A program made the position numbers and the translations under genes. A stretch of 64,000 nt of DNA from JAGVSR01 sp033765145 (lineage in GTDB: Bacteria > Pseudomonadota > Alphaproteobacteria > Rhizobiales > Hyphomicrobiaceae). Each line of letters starts with the position of its first letter. The first letter of the stretch is position 1. The stretch lies in the NCBI GenBank assembly GCA_033765145.1, contig JANRIH010000020.1, forward strand, positions 195,968 through 259,967. The letters run 5' to 3'. Of this stretch, positions 57,665 through 64,000 are shown piece by piece. The notes under the pieces were generated by a model, which saw only the letters and a program-made list of their open reading frames with translations, was not told where the DNA came from and ran no database searches.

Positions 57665-58285
57665 ATGCGCGACCAGCCGACGCTCGTCATCATGGTCAAA
57701 GAACCCTTGGCCGGGCGCGTGAAGTCTCGGCTCGCGCGCGGGATCGGGCCAGCCGCGGCGGCCTCGTTCTATCGTCAAGCGACGGCATCGGTTCTGGCGC
57801 GCATCGTTCGACCTCGCGAGTGGCGGACCGTGCTTGCCGTCGCGCCGGATTCGGCCCGGGTAAGCCGCGCTTGGCCGGGCCGGATCGTCCGCATCGGCCA
57901 AGGCGGAGGCGACCTCGGCGAGCGGCTGCAGAGACTTTTCGACGGCACGGGCAGGGGACCGATAGTGATCATTGGTTCGGATGTTCCGGCGATCACTGCT
58001 TCGGGCATTCGCCGGGCGTTCCGGGCGCTTGGCGGGGCTGACGCGGTTCTCGGGCCATCGACGGACGGGGGTTACTGGCTTATCGGGGTCGCCCGCCGTC
58101 GCGGCCATGCGCCCAGGTGTTTTGATGCCGTCCGATGGTCGAGTGCCCATGCCCTCCGCGACACACTTGCCAATCTCGACCGGCTCCACGTCGCGCTGAT
58201 CGACACGCTCGATGACGTGGATGAACCGGCCGATCTCGTCCGGGCCGGCGCCCTTCGCGGGCGGCGCATCCTTCCATTCGACTGA
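57665..58285 (+). CDS. TIGR04282 (DUF2064) glycosyltransferase-like nucleotidyltransferase
   Basis: 206 residues from the ATG at 57665, preceded by AGGA. Seen: LVIMVKEPLAGRVKSRLARG, the DUF2064 opening resembling nucleotidyltransferases; GGGDLGERLQRLF; VIIGSDVPAITASGI; VLGPSTDGGYWLIGV. These are family hallmarks. It probably activates or transfers a sugar in concert with the upstream gene. The arsenosugar role is the family name, not shown here: no arsM or arsS-type gene is visible nearby. Confidence 0.88.
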   Translation: MRDQPTLVIMVKEPLAGRVKSRLARGIGPAAAASFYRQATASVLARIVRPREWRTVLAVAPDSARVSRAWPGRIVRIGQGGGDLGERLQRLFDGTGRGPIVIIGSDVPAITASGIRRAFRALGGADAVLGPSTDGGYWLIGVARRRGHAPRCFDAVRWSSAHALRDTLANLDRLHVALIDTLDDVDEPADLVRAGALRGRRILPFD

Positions 58286-58297
58286 GGTGGGGCGTTG

Positions 58298-58843
58298 TCA
58301 GCCCGGCTTCCGCCGATGCTCCTCGAGGCGGGGCATGATCTCGACGAAGTTGCAGGGACGGTGGCGGTTGTCGAGCTGCCATTTGATGATGCCGCTCCAT
58401 GCGTCACGGCAGGCCCCCGGCGAACCCGGCAGGCAAAAGATATACGTGCCGCGCACGAGACCGGCGCACGCGCGCGACTGGATCGTCGACGTTTCAATCT
58501 TCTGATAACTCTGCATGTGAAAAACGATCGCGAAACCCTCGATCGTCTTTTCGAACAGCGGCGTCAGCGCCTCGGGTGTGACGTCGCGCCCGGTGAAACC
58601 CGTCCCGCCGGTCGTTACGACGACATCGATCTCAGGATTGGCGATCCAATTTTCCACACGCGCGCGGATGGCGGGAATGTCGTCGGTCACGATCGCGCGA
58701 TCCGCGACCTTGTGGCCGTCTGCCGTCATCAACTCCACGAGTGTCGCGCCGGAACGATCCTCGTCGAGGCTGCGCGTGTCCGAAACAGTCAGCACGGCGA
58801 TGCGGACCGGGACGAATGGGCGGCTTTCGTCGATGCGTGGCAT
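58298..58843 (-). CDS. moaB: Molybdopterin adenylyltransferase-type MoaB/Mog protein
   Basis: 181 residues from the ATG at 58843 (GGGAG upstream). The frame is open to 59332, but the family N-terminus (RIAVLTVSDTRSLDEDRSG) fixes the start. Molybdopterin-binding fold with TTGGTGFTGRDVTPEAL (about 77-93), the catalytic loop, and VFCLPGSP-like IFCLPGSPGAC. It adenylylates molybdopterin (Mog type) or has an uncertain role (MoaB). No other moa or moe genes are in the window. The gene is convergent with the DUF2064 gene. Confidence 0.93.
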   Translation of the reverse strand: MPRIDESRPFVPVRIAVLTVSDTRSLDEDRSGATLVELMTADGHKVADRAIVTDDIPAIRARVENWIANPEIDVVVTTGGTGFTGRDVTPEALTPLFEKTIEGFAIVFHMQSYQKIETSTIQSRACAGLVRGTYIFCLPGSPGACRDAWSGIIKWQLDNRHRPCNFVEIMPRLEEHRRKPG

Positions 58844-58914
58844 GGCTCGCGTCTCCCGATACGAGCCCCGCTTGTCGCCTGTCGCGTACCTTACGTAAAG
58901 TGGGGCGGGTGACG

Positions 58915-59418
58915 TCAGGCCGCTGTACGCCCGAATGCCTCGTCGACGGCGACCGGCATGCAGATGTCGATACGCTGCTTTTCCGCAGGCACCACGCGCG
59001 GGTTGTCGAAATAGATCTCGATCAGCGGGCGTCGGGGATCGACGTGCAGGCCGCTGGCCTCGATGCCGGAATGACGCATATTCGAGATCGCGTCGGCGAG
59101 ACCTGCGGTACCGCCGACATGGCGGTCGCGTGCGTAAGCACCGCCTGGCAAACGGCGGATGCTGAAGTGCTCGGGAATGCGCGCGCGGATCTCCTCGGTC
59201 AGCTCGACGCAGGCATCGTAGCGGCAGAGGTGCGGCTCGATCGTGCGCGGATCGTCGAGCAGGAGGCCGTACCCGGTGCCGACGGTCGAAAGAAGCCCGG
59301 TGCGATCCAGCCAATCGAACATCTGCCCCCATGCCGATGCGGCCGAAGTGCCGTAGGGGCCGGTGCTTCGGACAAAGGCCACGTTCAGGGGCCGAAGATA
59401 GACAAAACCGGATTTCAT
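58915..59418 (-). CDS. GyrI-like effector-binding domain protein
   Basis: 167 residues from the ATG at 59418. The whole protein is one GyrI/AraC-effector-binding-type domain: VAFVRSTGPYGTSAASAWG at the start, TGYGLLLDDP, YDACVELTEE, and LPGGAYARDRHVGGTAGLAD, ending PLIEIYFDNP and RIDICMPVA. No helix-turn-helix is attached, so it is a stand-alone small-molecule-binding protein, as in gyrase inhibitor GyrI or SbmC. Ligand unknown. Lies between moaB and the uracil-DNA glycosylase gene on the same strand. Confidence 0.85.
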   Translation of the reverse strand: MKSGFVYLRPLNVAFVRSTGPYGTSAASAWGQMFDWLDRTGLLSTVGTGYGLLLDDPRTIEPHLCRYDACVELTEEIRARIPEHFSIRRLPGGAYARDRHVGGTAGLADAISNMRHSGIEASGLHVDPRRPLIEIYFDNPRVVPAEKQRIDICMPVAVDEAFGRTAA

Positions 59419-59579
59419 GCTGCCTCGCCGAAGGTCGTCATGTGTTTTCGAGGGCCCATTGCCCCCGTATGCTTGACGAGGAAGATACCAGGATCGTGTT
59501 CAAGGCCGTTTAAGTGGTCAAGTGCAACTTGCGCAGAACTTGCTCTCAATTTGAGCCAATATTCCGATGCCTGAGGGCA

Positions 59580-59604
59580 ATCGTTCCGCAAGCCTTGGAA
59601 CGAT
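59580..59604. terminator. Weak hairpin after the uracil-DNA glycosylase gene
   Basis: An 8-bp perfect stem (59580-59587 with 59597-59604), 9-nt loop, in the 191-nt gap downstream of the glycosylase gene. There is no T-run on the minus strand; function uncertain. Confidence 0.3.
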
Positions 59605-59609
59605 AAATT

Positions 59610-60557
59610 TCACCCGTTCAGTAACGCGTCGCGAACGGCAAGAAAATCCCGCCAGGCTTGGCGTTTCGCGGCGGGTTGCCTCAAAAGATAGGCCGGGTGA
59701 AGGCTTGCCATCGCGCGCAATTTTTGGCCGTTCGGGGCGATCTCGCGCCATGTCCCGCGCACCCGCAATATCCCTTCCTGCGTGCCGAGAACCTGCTTTG
59801 CCGCCGTGCCGCCGAGGAGCAGGACGATTCTCGGCGCGACGAGTTCGATCTGGCGTTCGAGGAACGGACGGCAGCTCTCGGCCTCCTCCGGCGTCGGCGT
59901 GCGGTTGCCCGGTGGGCGCCAATAGACGACGTTGGTGATGTGGACGTTCGTCTCGTCGAAGCTGGCCGCCGCCAGCATGCGATCGAGCAATTGGCCCGCG
60001 CGGCCGACAAACGGTTTCCCCTCGATGTCCTCGTCGCGACCGGGCGCCTCGCCGATGATCATCAAGGGGGCGGTCGCCGCACCGCGATAGAAGCAAAGCG
60101 ACTTCGCCGTCGATTTGAGGCCACAGCCTTCGAAGGACGCGAGCGCGCGGCCGAGGGCGTCGAGTGTCCCGGCGGCTCGGGCCAGAGTGGTCGCCGACGC
60201 GGCGGCGGTCGTCGCCGATCTTGAGCGGGCCGCCGGTGCAGGCGCCAAGGGGCGTGCCGGCGCGAACGACGCACCCGGTCGCTGTTCCGGCGGTGATGGC
60301 GCCCGCGCGCTCGGCGGCACGGCCGGGATAGGAAAAGCGGATGATCTCGGATGGATGTCGGATCGGACTTCGGGCGCCAACTCCCGCCTATCTCCGGGCC
60401 AGGCAAAGCCTTCACCGGGACTCTCAGGCGCGGCGGATCGCCAGCATTTGGCCTCCGTCGATAAAGGCGCATCGACGCCCATGGCGGCGTACCACTCGAG
60501 CACGGCGGTCAATGTGCGTTGATCTTCGATGTCGATGTCGATTTCGCGTCCGGTCAT
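59610..60557 (-). CDS. Family-4-like uracil-DNA glycosylase lacking part of the Fe-S ligand set
   Basis: 315 residues from the ATG at 60557. After a disordered Pro/Ala/Arg-rich lead of about 125 residues comes a UDG domain: MIIGEAPGRDEDIEG (167-180) with PFVGRAGQLLD, WRPPGNRTPTPEEAESC (213-229), LLLGGTAAKQVLG, and the DNA-loop SLHPAYLL. Family-4 enzymes carry four cysteines for a 4Fe-4S cluster. Here Cys145 and Cys229 remain, but the other two positions are Phe142 and Trp213. Uracil excision is therefore likely, without a standard cluster. The long antisense frame across the neighbouring ETF-QO gene is not part of it. It is divergent from etfD. Confidence 0.88.
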   Translation of the reverse strand: MTGREIDIDIEDQRTLTAVLEWYAAMGVDAPLSTEAKCWRSAAPESPGEGFAWPGDRRELAPEVRSDIHPRSSAFPIPAVPPSARAPSPPEQRPGASFAPARPLAPAPAARSRSATTAAASATTLARAAGTLDALGRALASFEGCGLKSTAKSLCFYRGAATAPLMIIGEAPGRDEDIEGKPFVGRAGQLLDRMLAAASFDETNVHITNVVYWRPPGNRTPTPEEAESCRPFLERQIELVAPRIVLLLGGTAAKQVLGTQEGILRVRGTWREIAPNGQKLRAMASLHPAYLLRQPAAKRQAWRDFLAVRDALLNG

Positions 60558-60722
60558 GTCGCGGGGACCATAGCGCTCATTCCCCCTGGCACAAACGGGT
60601 TCCAATCGGATGCGCCGGTTTCGCGGGCAGCGATGTGACCGATCATCCGGGTCGCTTGACGCGCGGCGCTTCTGAGACCTAATCGGTCGGGTCTTTCCCA
60701 GATAGCACAGAGGTCGAGGCCC

Positions 60723-62405
60723 ATGGCCGCCGAGGAAATCGAACTGCCGCCCCGCGAGTCGATGGAGTTCGATGTCGTCATCGTCGGCGCGGGGCCTGCG
60801 GGTCTCGCGGCCGCGATCCGGATCAAGCAGAAGGCGGCCGAATCGGGCCAGGACGTGTCGGTCGTCGTGCTGGAAAAGGGGTCGGAGATCGGCGCGCACA
60901 TCCTGTCCGGCGCCGTCATCGACCCCGTCGGCCTCAATGCGCTCATTCCCGACTGGAAAGAGCGTGGCGCGCCGGTCGAAACGGCAGTTACGGAGGATCG
61001 CTTCCTGTTCCTCGGACCGGCCGGCGACGTCACGTTGCCGAATTTCCTGATGCCGCCGCTCATGAACAACCACGGCAACTACATTGTCAGCCTCGGGGCA
61101 TTGACCCGCTGGCTCGGCGAGCAGGCGGCCGAACTCGGCGTCGAAATTTATCCGGGATTCGCGGCTGCCGAGGTCCTCAGCGACGCGAGCGGACGTGTCG
61201 TCGGCGTCGCGACGGGCGATATGGGCGTCGGCCGGGACGGCGAGCCCAAGGACGGGTTCGTCCGCGGCATGGAACTGCGCGGCAAATACACGTTCATCGG
61301 CGAAGGCGCGCGCGGCTCGCTCGCCAAAATTCTCGTCAAACGGTTCCAACTCGACATGAAGGCGGAGCCGCAGAAATACGGGATCGGCCTCAAGGAACTC
61401 TGGGAGGTGAAGCCCGAGAACCACCGGCCGGGTCTCGTGCAGCACAGCTTCGGCTGGCCGCTCGACAATGCGACCGGCGGCGGCTCGTTCCTCTATCACT
61501 ACGGGCAGAATCTCGTCGCTGTCGGCTACGTCGTTCATCTCAACTACAAGAACCCCTACATCTCGCCCTACGACGAATTCCAGCGGTTCAAGACACACCC
61601 CACGATCCGGGGCGTCTTCGAGGGCGGCAAACGGATCGCCTATGGCGCACGCGCGATCACGGAGGGTGGCTGGCAATCCTTGCCGAAGCTCACGTTCCCG
61701 GGCGGCGTTCTCCTCGGTTGCGCGGCCGGCATGGTCAATGTTCCGCGCATCAAGGGTTCGCACAATGCGATCCTCTCGGGCATCGAGGCGGCCGACGCCG
61801 TGCTCGCAGCCCTCGCCGACGGTCGCGCGCATGACGAACTCACTGCATACGAGACCGCGGTGCGCGAGGGCGAAATCGGACGCGACCTCAAGCGCGTGCG
61901 TAATGCCAAACCGATGTGGTCCAAGCTCGGCACAATCCTCGGCATTGGGCTCGGCGGCGCGGACATGTGGGCTCGCACGCTCTTCTTCGGCTGGTCGCCG
62001 TTCGGGACCTGGGGCCATGGCAAGCCCGATTCCAGAAGCCTCGATCCGGCTGCGCGACACTCGCCCATTGCCTATCCGAAGCCCGATGGCGTCCTGACTT
62101 TCGACAAGCTGACGAGCGTCTCTTTCTCGGCGACCAACCACGAAGAGGATCAGCCGGTTCACCTCAAGCTCACCGATCTCGCGGTGCCGATCGAGGTCAA
62201 TCTTCCGAAATGGGCGGAACCGGCGCAGCGCTATTGTCCGGCTGGCGTCTACGAGATCGTCAAGAGCGAGACCGGCGCGGCGCGGTTCCAGATCAACGCG
62301 CAGAATTGCGTCCACTGCAAAACCTGCGACGTGAAGGACCCCAACGGCAACATTACCTGGGTTCCGCCGGAGGGCGGCGGTGGGCCGAACTACGAGGCGA
62401 TGTAA
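60723..62405 (+). CDS. etfD: Electron transfer flavoprotein-ubiquinone oxidoreductase (ETF-QO)
   Basis: 560 residues from the ATG at 60723. It passes electrons from ETF (fatty-acid and amino-acid oxidation) to ubiquinone at the inner membrane. Seen: FAD-binding VVIVGAGPAGLAAAIRIKQK, IGAHILSGAVIDP, the ubiquinone-region GGWQSLPKLTFPGG, GCAAGMVNVPRIKGSH, and a C-terminal 4Fe-4S domain with Cys505, Cys529, Cys532 and Cys535 (RYCPAGVYEI, NCVHCKTCDVKDP). Full length and intact. Leucine codons are mostly CTC, as in the rest of the window. Divergent from the UDG gene. Confidence 0.97.
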   Translation: MAAEEIELPPRESMEFDVVIVGAGPAGLAAAIRIKQKAAESGQDVSVVVLEKGSEIGAHILSGAVIDPVGLNALIPDWKERGAPVETAVTEDRFLFLGPAGDVTLPNFLMPPLMNNHGNYIVSLGALTRWLGEQAAELGVEIYPGFAAAEVLSDASGRVVGVATGDMGVGRDGEPKDGFVRGMELRGKYTFIGEGARGSLAKILVKRFQLDMKAEPQKYGIGLKELWEVKPENHRPGLVQHSFGWPLDNATGGGSFLYHYGQNLVAVGYVVHLNYKNPYISPYDEFQRFKTHPTIRGVFEGGKRIAYGARAITEGGWQSLPKLTFPGGVLLGCAAGMVNVPRIKGSHNAILSGIEAADAVLAALADGRAHDELTAYETAVREGEIGRDLKRVRNAKPMWSKLGTILGIGLGGADMWARTLFFGWSPFGTWGHGKPDSRSLDPAARHSPIAYPKPDGVLTFDKLTSVSFSATNHEEDQPVHLKLTDLAVPIEVNLPKWAEPAQRYCPAGVYEIVKSETGAARFQINAQNCVHCKTCDVKDPNGNITWVPPEGGGGPNYEAM

Positions 62406-62425
62406 CCACCTTGGCGTGAGGCGGC

Positions 62426-62450
62426 GGCGGTATCCGGTCACGATACCGCC
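62426..62450 (+). terminator. Hairpin after etfD
   Basis: A 9-bp perfect stem (62426-62434 with 62442-62450) with a 7-nt loop begins 21 nt after the etfD stop. Followed by ATAGTGCG, so no T-run; plausible terminator. The rest of the gap to the next start is gene-free. Confidence 0.45.
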
Positions 62451-62643
62451 ATAGTGCGAGGGTTTGCAGGCCAAGTCGGCTGAATCGGCGGCGGCCGGAC
62501 GATATGCCACTTGATTCGTCAGCCCTTTTCCTTGCGGTTCAGCGCCAAAAGCGGCATTGTCGCGGGCCTTAGAGGCCGCTGGGTCGGGGCTGCCCTTGCC
62601 GATTGCCGTATACCCGCAAAATCCTGGAGCCAGGCAGGTCGTG

Positions 62644-64000
62644 ATGCTTTCCACCCGTTTCCATCGCTGGGCGACTGCCGTGCTCACCGCCTCCGCGCTG
62701 GCGCTGCCCGGACACGCGCTGGCGCAGACGCCCGATCATCCGGCCGACAACGCGGCGCAGTTTCCGACCAAGCATGACCTGAAGTCGATGACGAAGGCCG
62801 GCAGCTATCTGGCCGCGCGCCACGCCAGCGTCGAGCGCGACGCGTCATCCGCAGCCGCCTTCTATCGCTCAGCGCTGCGCACCGATCCGAAGAACAACGA
62901 ACTCCTGGACCGCGCCTTCATCTCATCGCTGGCCGACGGCGATATCGACGAAGCGGTCAAGCTCGCCGATCGCATCCTGACCAACGACAAGGCCAACCGC
63001 GTCGCGCGGCTGGTGGTCGGCGTGCGCGACCTCAAGCAGAAGAAGTATGCGACCGCGCAACTGAACATCAACCAGTCGATCCGCGGACCGATCACCGACC
63101 TCGTCGCGACGCTGCTGTCGGGCTGGGCGAGCTATGGCGCGGGCGACGCCAAGGCGGCGGTTGCCGGCCTCGACAAGCTGACCGGCCCCGAAGGGTTTCC
63201 GATCTGCATGGATCTCCACACCGGCATGATCCTGGAGATTTCGGGCAAGGACAAGGAAGCCGGCGCGCGGTTCGAGCGCGCCTACAAGCTCGACGACACG
63301 ATGCTGCGCGTCGCCGACGCCCATGCGCGCTGGCTGTCGCGCAACAAGGACGGCGCGGCGGCGGCCGCCATTTACGAGGCGTTCGACAAGAAGGTGCCGC
63401 GGCATCCGCTGGTGCTGGAAGGATTGCGCGACGCCAAGGCCGGCAAGAAGCTGCCGCCGCTGGTCGAGTCCGCGCAGGCCGGCGCGGCCGAGGCGCTGTA
63501 CGGCATCGGCGCCACGCTGACCCGCCGCGGCGGCGAGGATCTGGCGCTGGTCTATCTGCAGCTTGCACTTTACTTGCAGCACAATCATCCGCTGGCGCTG
63601 CTCTCGCTCGCCGATCTCTATGAGTCCGTGAAGAAGCCGCAGATGGCGATCAAGGTCTACGAGCGCATGCCGGCGAGTTCGCCGCTCAAGCGCAACGCGC
63701 AGATCCAGCTTGCCACCAATCTCGACGCCGCCGACCGCAGCGACGAGGCGATCAAGATCCTCAAGGGCGTCACCGCCGACGCACCGAAGGATATCGAGGC
63801 GATCATGGCGCTCGGCAATATCGAGCGCGGCCGCAAGAAGTTCAGCGATTGCGCGACGACTTACACGCAGGCGATCGAGGCGAATCCCGGCGTCACCGAC
63901 AAGAACACCTGGGTGACCTACTATTATCGCGGCATCTGCGAGGAGCGCTCCAAGCAGTGGAACAAGGCCGAGGCCGACATGCGCAAGGCCCTGGAGCTGC
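62644..64000 (+). CDS. Exported TPR-repeat protein, 3' end outside window
   Basis: The frame is open from the ATG at 62644 (a GTG sits just before it) to the window end: 452 residues visible. A signal peptide (core TAVLTASALALPGHALA) is followed by helical TPR-like repeats, for example SAAAFYRSALRTDPKNNELL, LALLSLADLYESVKKPQMA, KILKGVTADAPKDIEAI and ATTYTQAIEANPG, so it is a periplasmic scaffold or assembly protein. ETF-QO followed by such a TPR gene is known in Bradyrhizobium-like genomes. In the first 230 codons leucine is CTG 17 times and CTC 8 times, the reverse of etfD, so the gene may be acquired or the contig chimeric. No function assigned. Confidence 0.9.
   Translation, partial: MLSTRFHRWATAVLTASALALPGHALAQTPDHPADNAAQFPTKHDLKSMTKAGSYLAARHASVERDASSAAAFYRSALRTDPKNNELLDRAFISSLADGDIDEAVKLADRILTNDKANRVARLVVGVRDLKQKKYATAQLNINQSIRGPITDLVATLLSGWASYGAGDAKAAVAGLDKLTGPEGFPICMDLHTGMILEISGKDKEAGARFERAYKLDDTMLRVADAHARWLSRNKDGAAAAAIYEAFDKKVPRHPLVLEGLRDAKAGKKLPPLVESAQAGAAEALYGIGATLTRRGGEDLALVYLQLALYLQHNHPLALLSLADLYESVKKPQMAIKVYERMPASSPLKRNAQIQLATNLDAADRSDEAIKILKGVTADAPKDIEAIMALGNIERGRKKFSDCATTYTQAIEANPGVTDKNTWVTYYYRGICEERSKQWNKAEADMRKALEL

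Noticed and set aside
56854..58285. Calling the glycosyltransferase pair a complete arsenosugar pathway
   Set aside because: No arsM, arsS or arsenic regulator is present; the family name alone does not justify the pathway.
59610..62687. A 1025-codon open frame on the minus strand covering UDG and all of ETF-QO
   Set aside because: Only the part below 60557 shows family motifs. The rest is antisense to a complete, well conserved ETF-QO gene and reads as Arg/Asp-rich low-information sequence caused by high GC.
1..64000. tRNA, rRNA, CRISPR, IS element or integrase genes
   Set aside because: Gaps between genes were read on both strands; no cloverleaf with CCA-end features, no direct-repeat array with spacers, and no transposase or recombinase motif was recognised.

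Overview
The window is GC-rich and densely coded, and reads as a chromosomal segment of an alphaproteobacterium, most likely a Hyphomicrobiales (Rhizobiales) member. Evidence: a division and cell-wall (dcw) cluster ending in lpxC, bamD and ligA; an FtsZ with a very long C-terminal linker; the block purM / DUF2066 / CDP-alcohol transferase / AI-2E transporter / hdaA / ppk / ppx; HdaA itself; and ETF-QO beside a family-4-like uracil-DNA glycosylase and a TPR protein. I saw no rRNA, tRNA, CRISPR array, IS element, integrase or prophage. The species cannot be named from sequence reading alone.

Layout. 1-2064 (+): the end of an M24 aminopeptidase and a secreted FecR-domain protein. 2117-22220 (-): the dcw region, transcribed murE-murF-mraY-murD-ftsW-murG-murC-murB-ddl-ftsQ-ftsA-ftsZ, then lpxC, bamD and ligA. 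Many junctions overlap by 4 nt. The cluster starts abruptly at murE behind a promoter-like sequence; mraZ, rsmH, ftsL and ftsI are not upstream, and recN is not between bamD and ligA. 22412-25637 is accessory: a ferritin-like protein, a membrane-anchored HECGH peptidase, a small exported PepSY-like protein with a strong terminator, and a two-gene FRG-domain islet.

25701-47433 is a housekeeping block (aspS, rnd, ppx, ppk, hdaA, AI-2E transporter, CDP-alcohol transferase, DUF2066, purM, purN). It is interrupted by genes for large exported or envelope proteins: a CAP-domain RTX protein between aspS and rnd, and an ELWxxDGT/RTX protein plus a 1016-residue membrane-patatin-GH19 fusion between purM and purN. 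The fusion protein is the most unusual object in the window.

47733-64000: a lone cytochrome P450, a tandem double beta-barrel outer-membrane protein, a cobalamin-tail operon (cobT-cobS-histidine phosphatase), ndk, a GYF_2 protein, a PA0069-type radical SAM protein, a pair of arsenosugar-type glycosyltransferases, moaB, a GyrI-like protein, a uracil-DNA glycosylase lacking two Fe-S cysteine positions, ETF-QO, and a TPR protein that runs off the end. That last gene prefers CTG for leucine, whereas its neighbour prefers CTC.

Functional themes are peptidoglycan precursor synthesis and septation, outer-membrane assembly (lpxC, bamD), purine and polyphosphate metabolism coupled with replication control (hdaA), and an unusual investment in secreted or envelope-modifying proteins inserted into conserved gene order.
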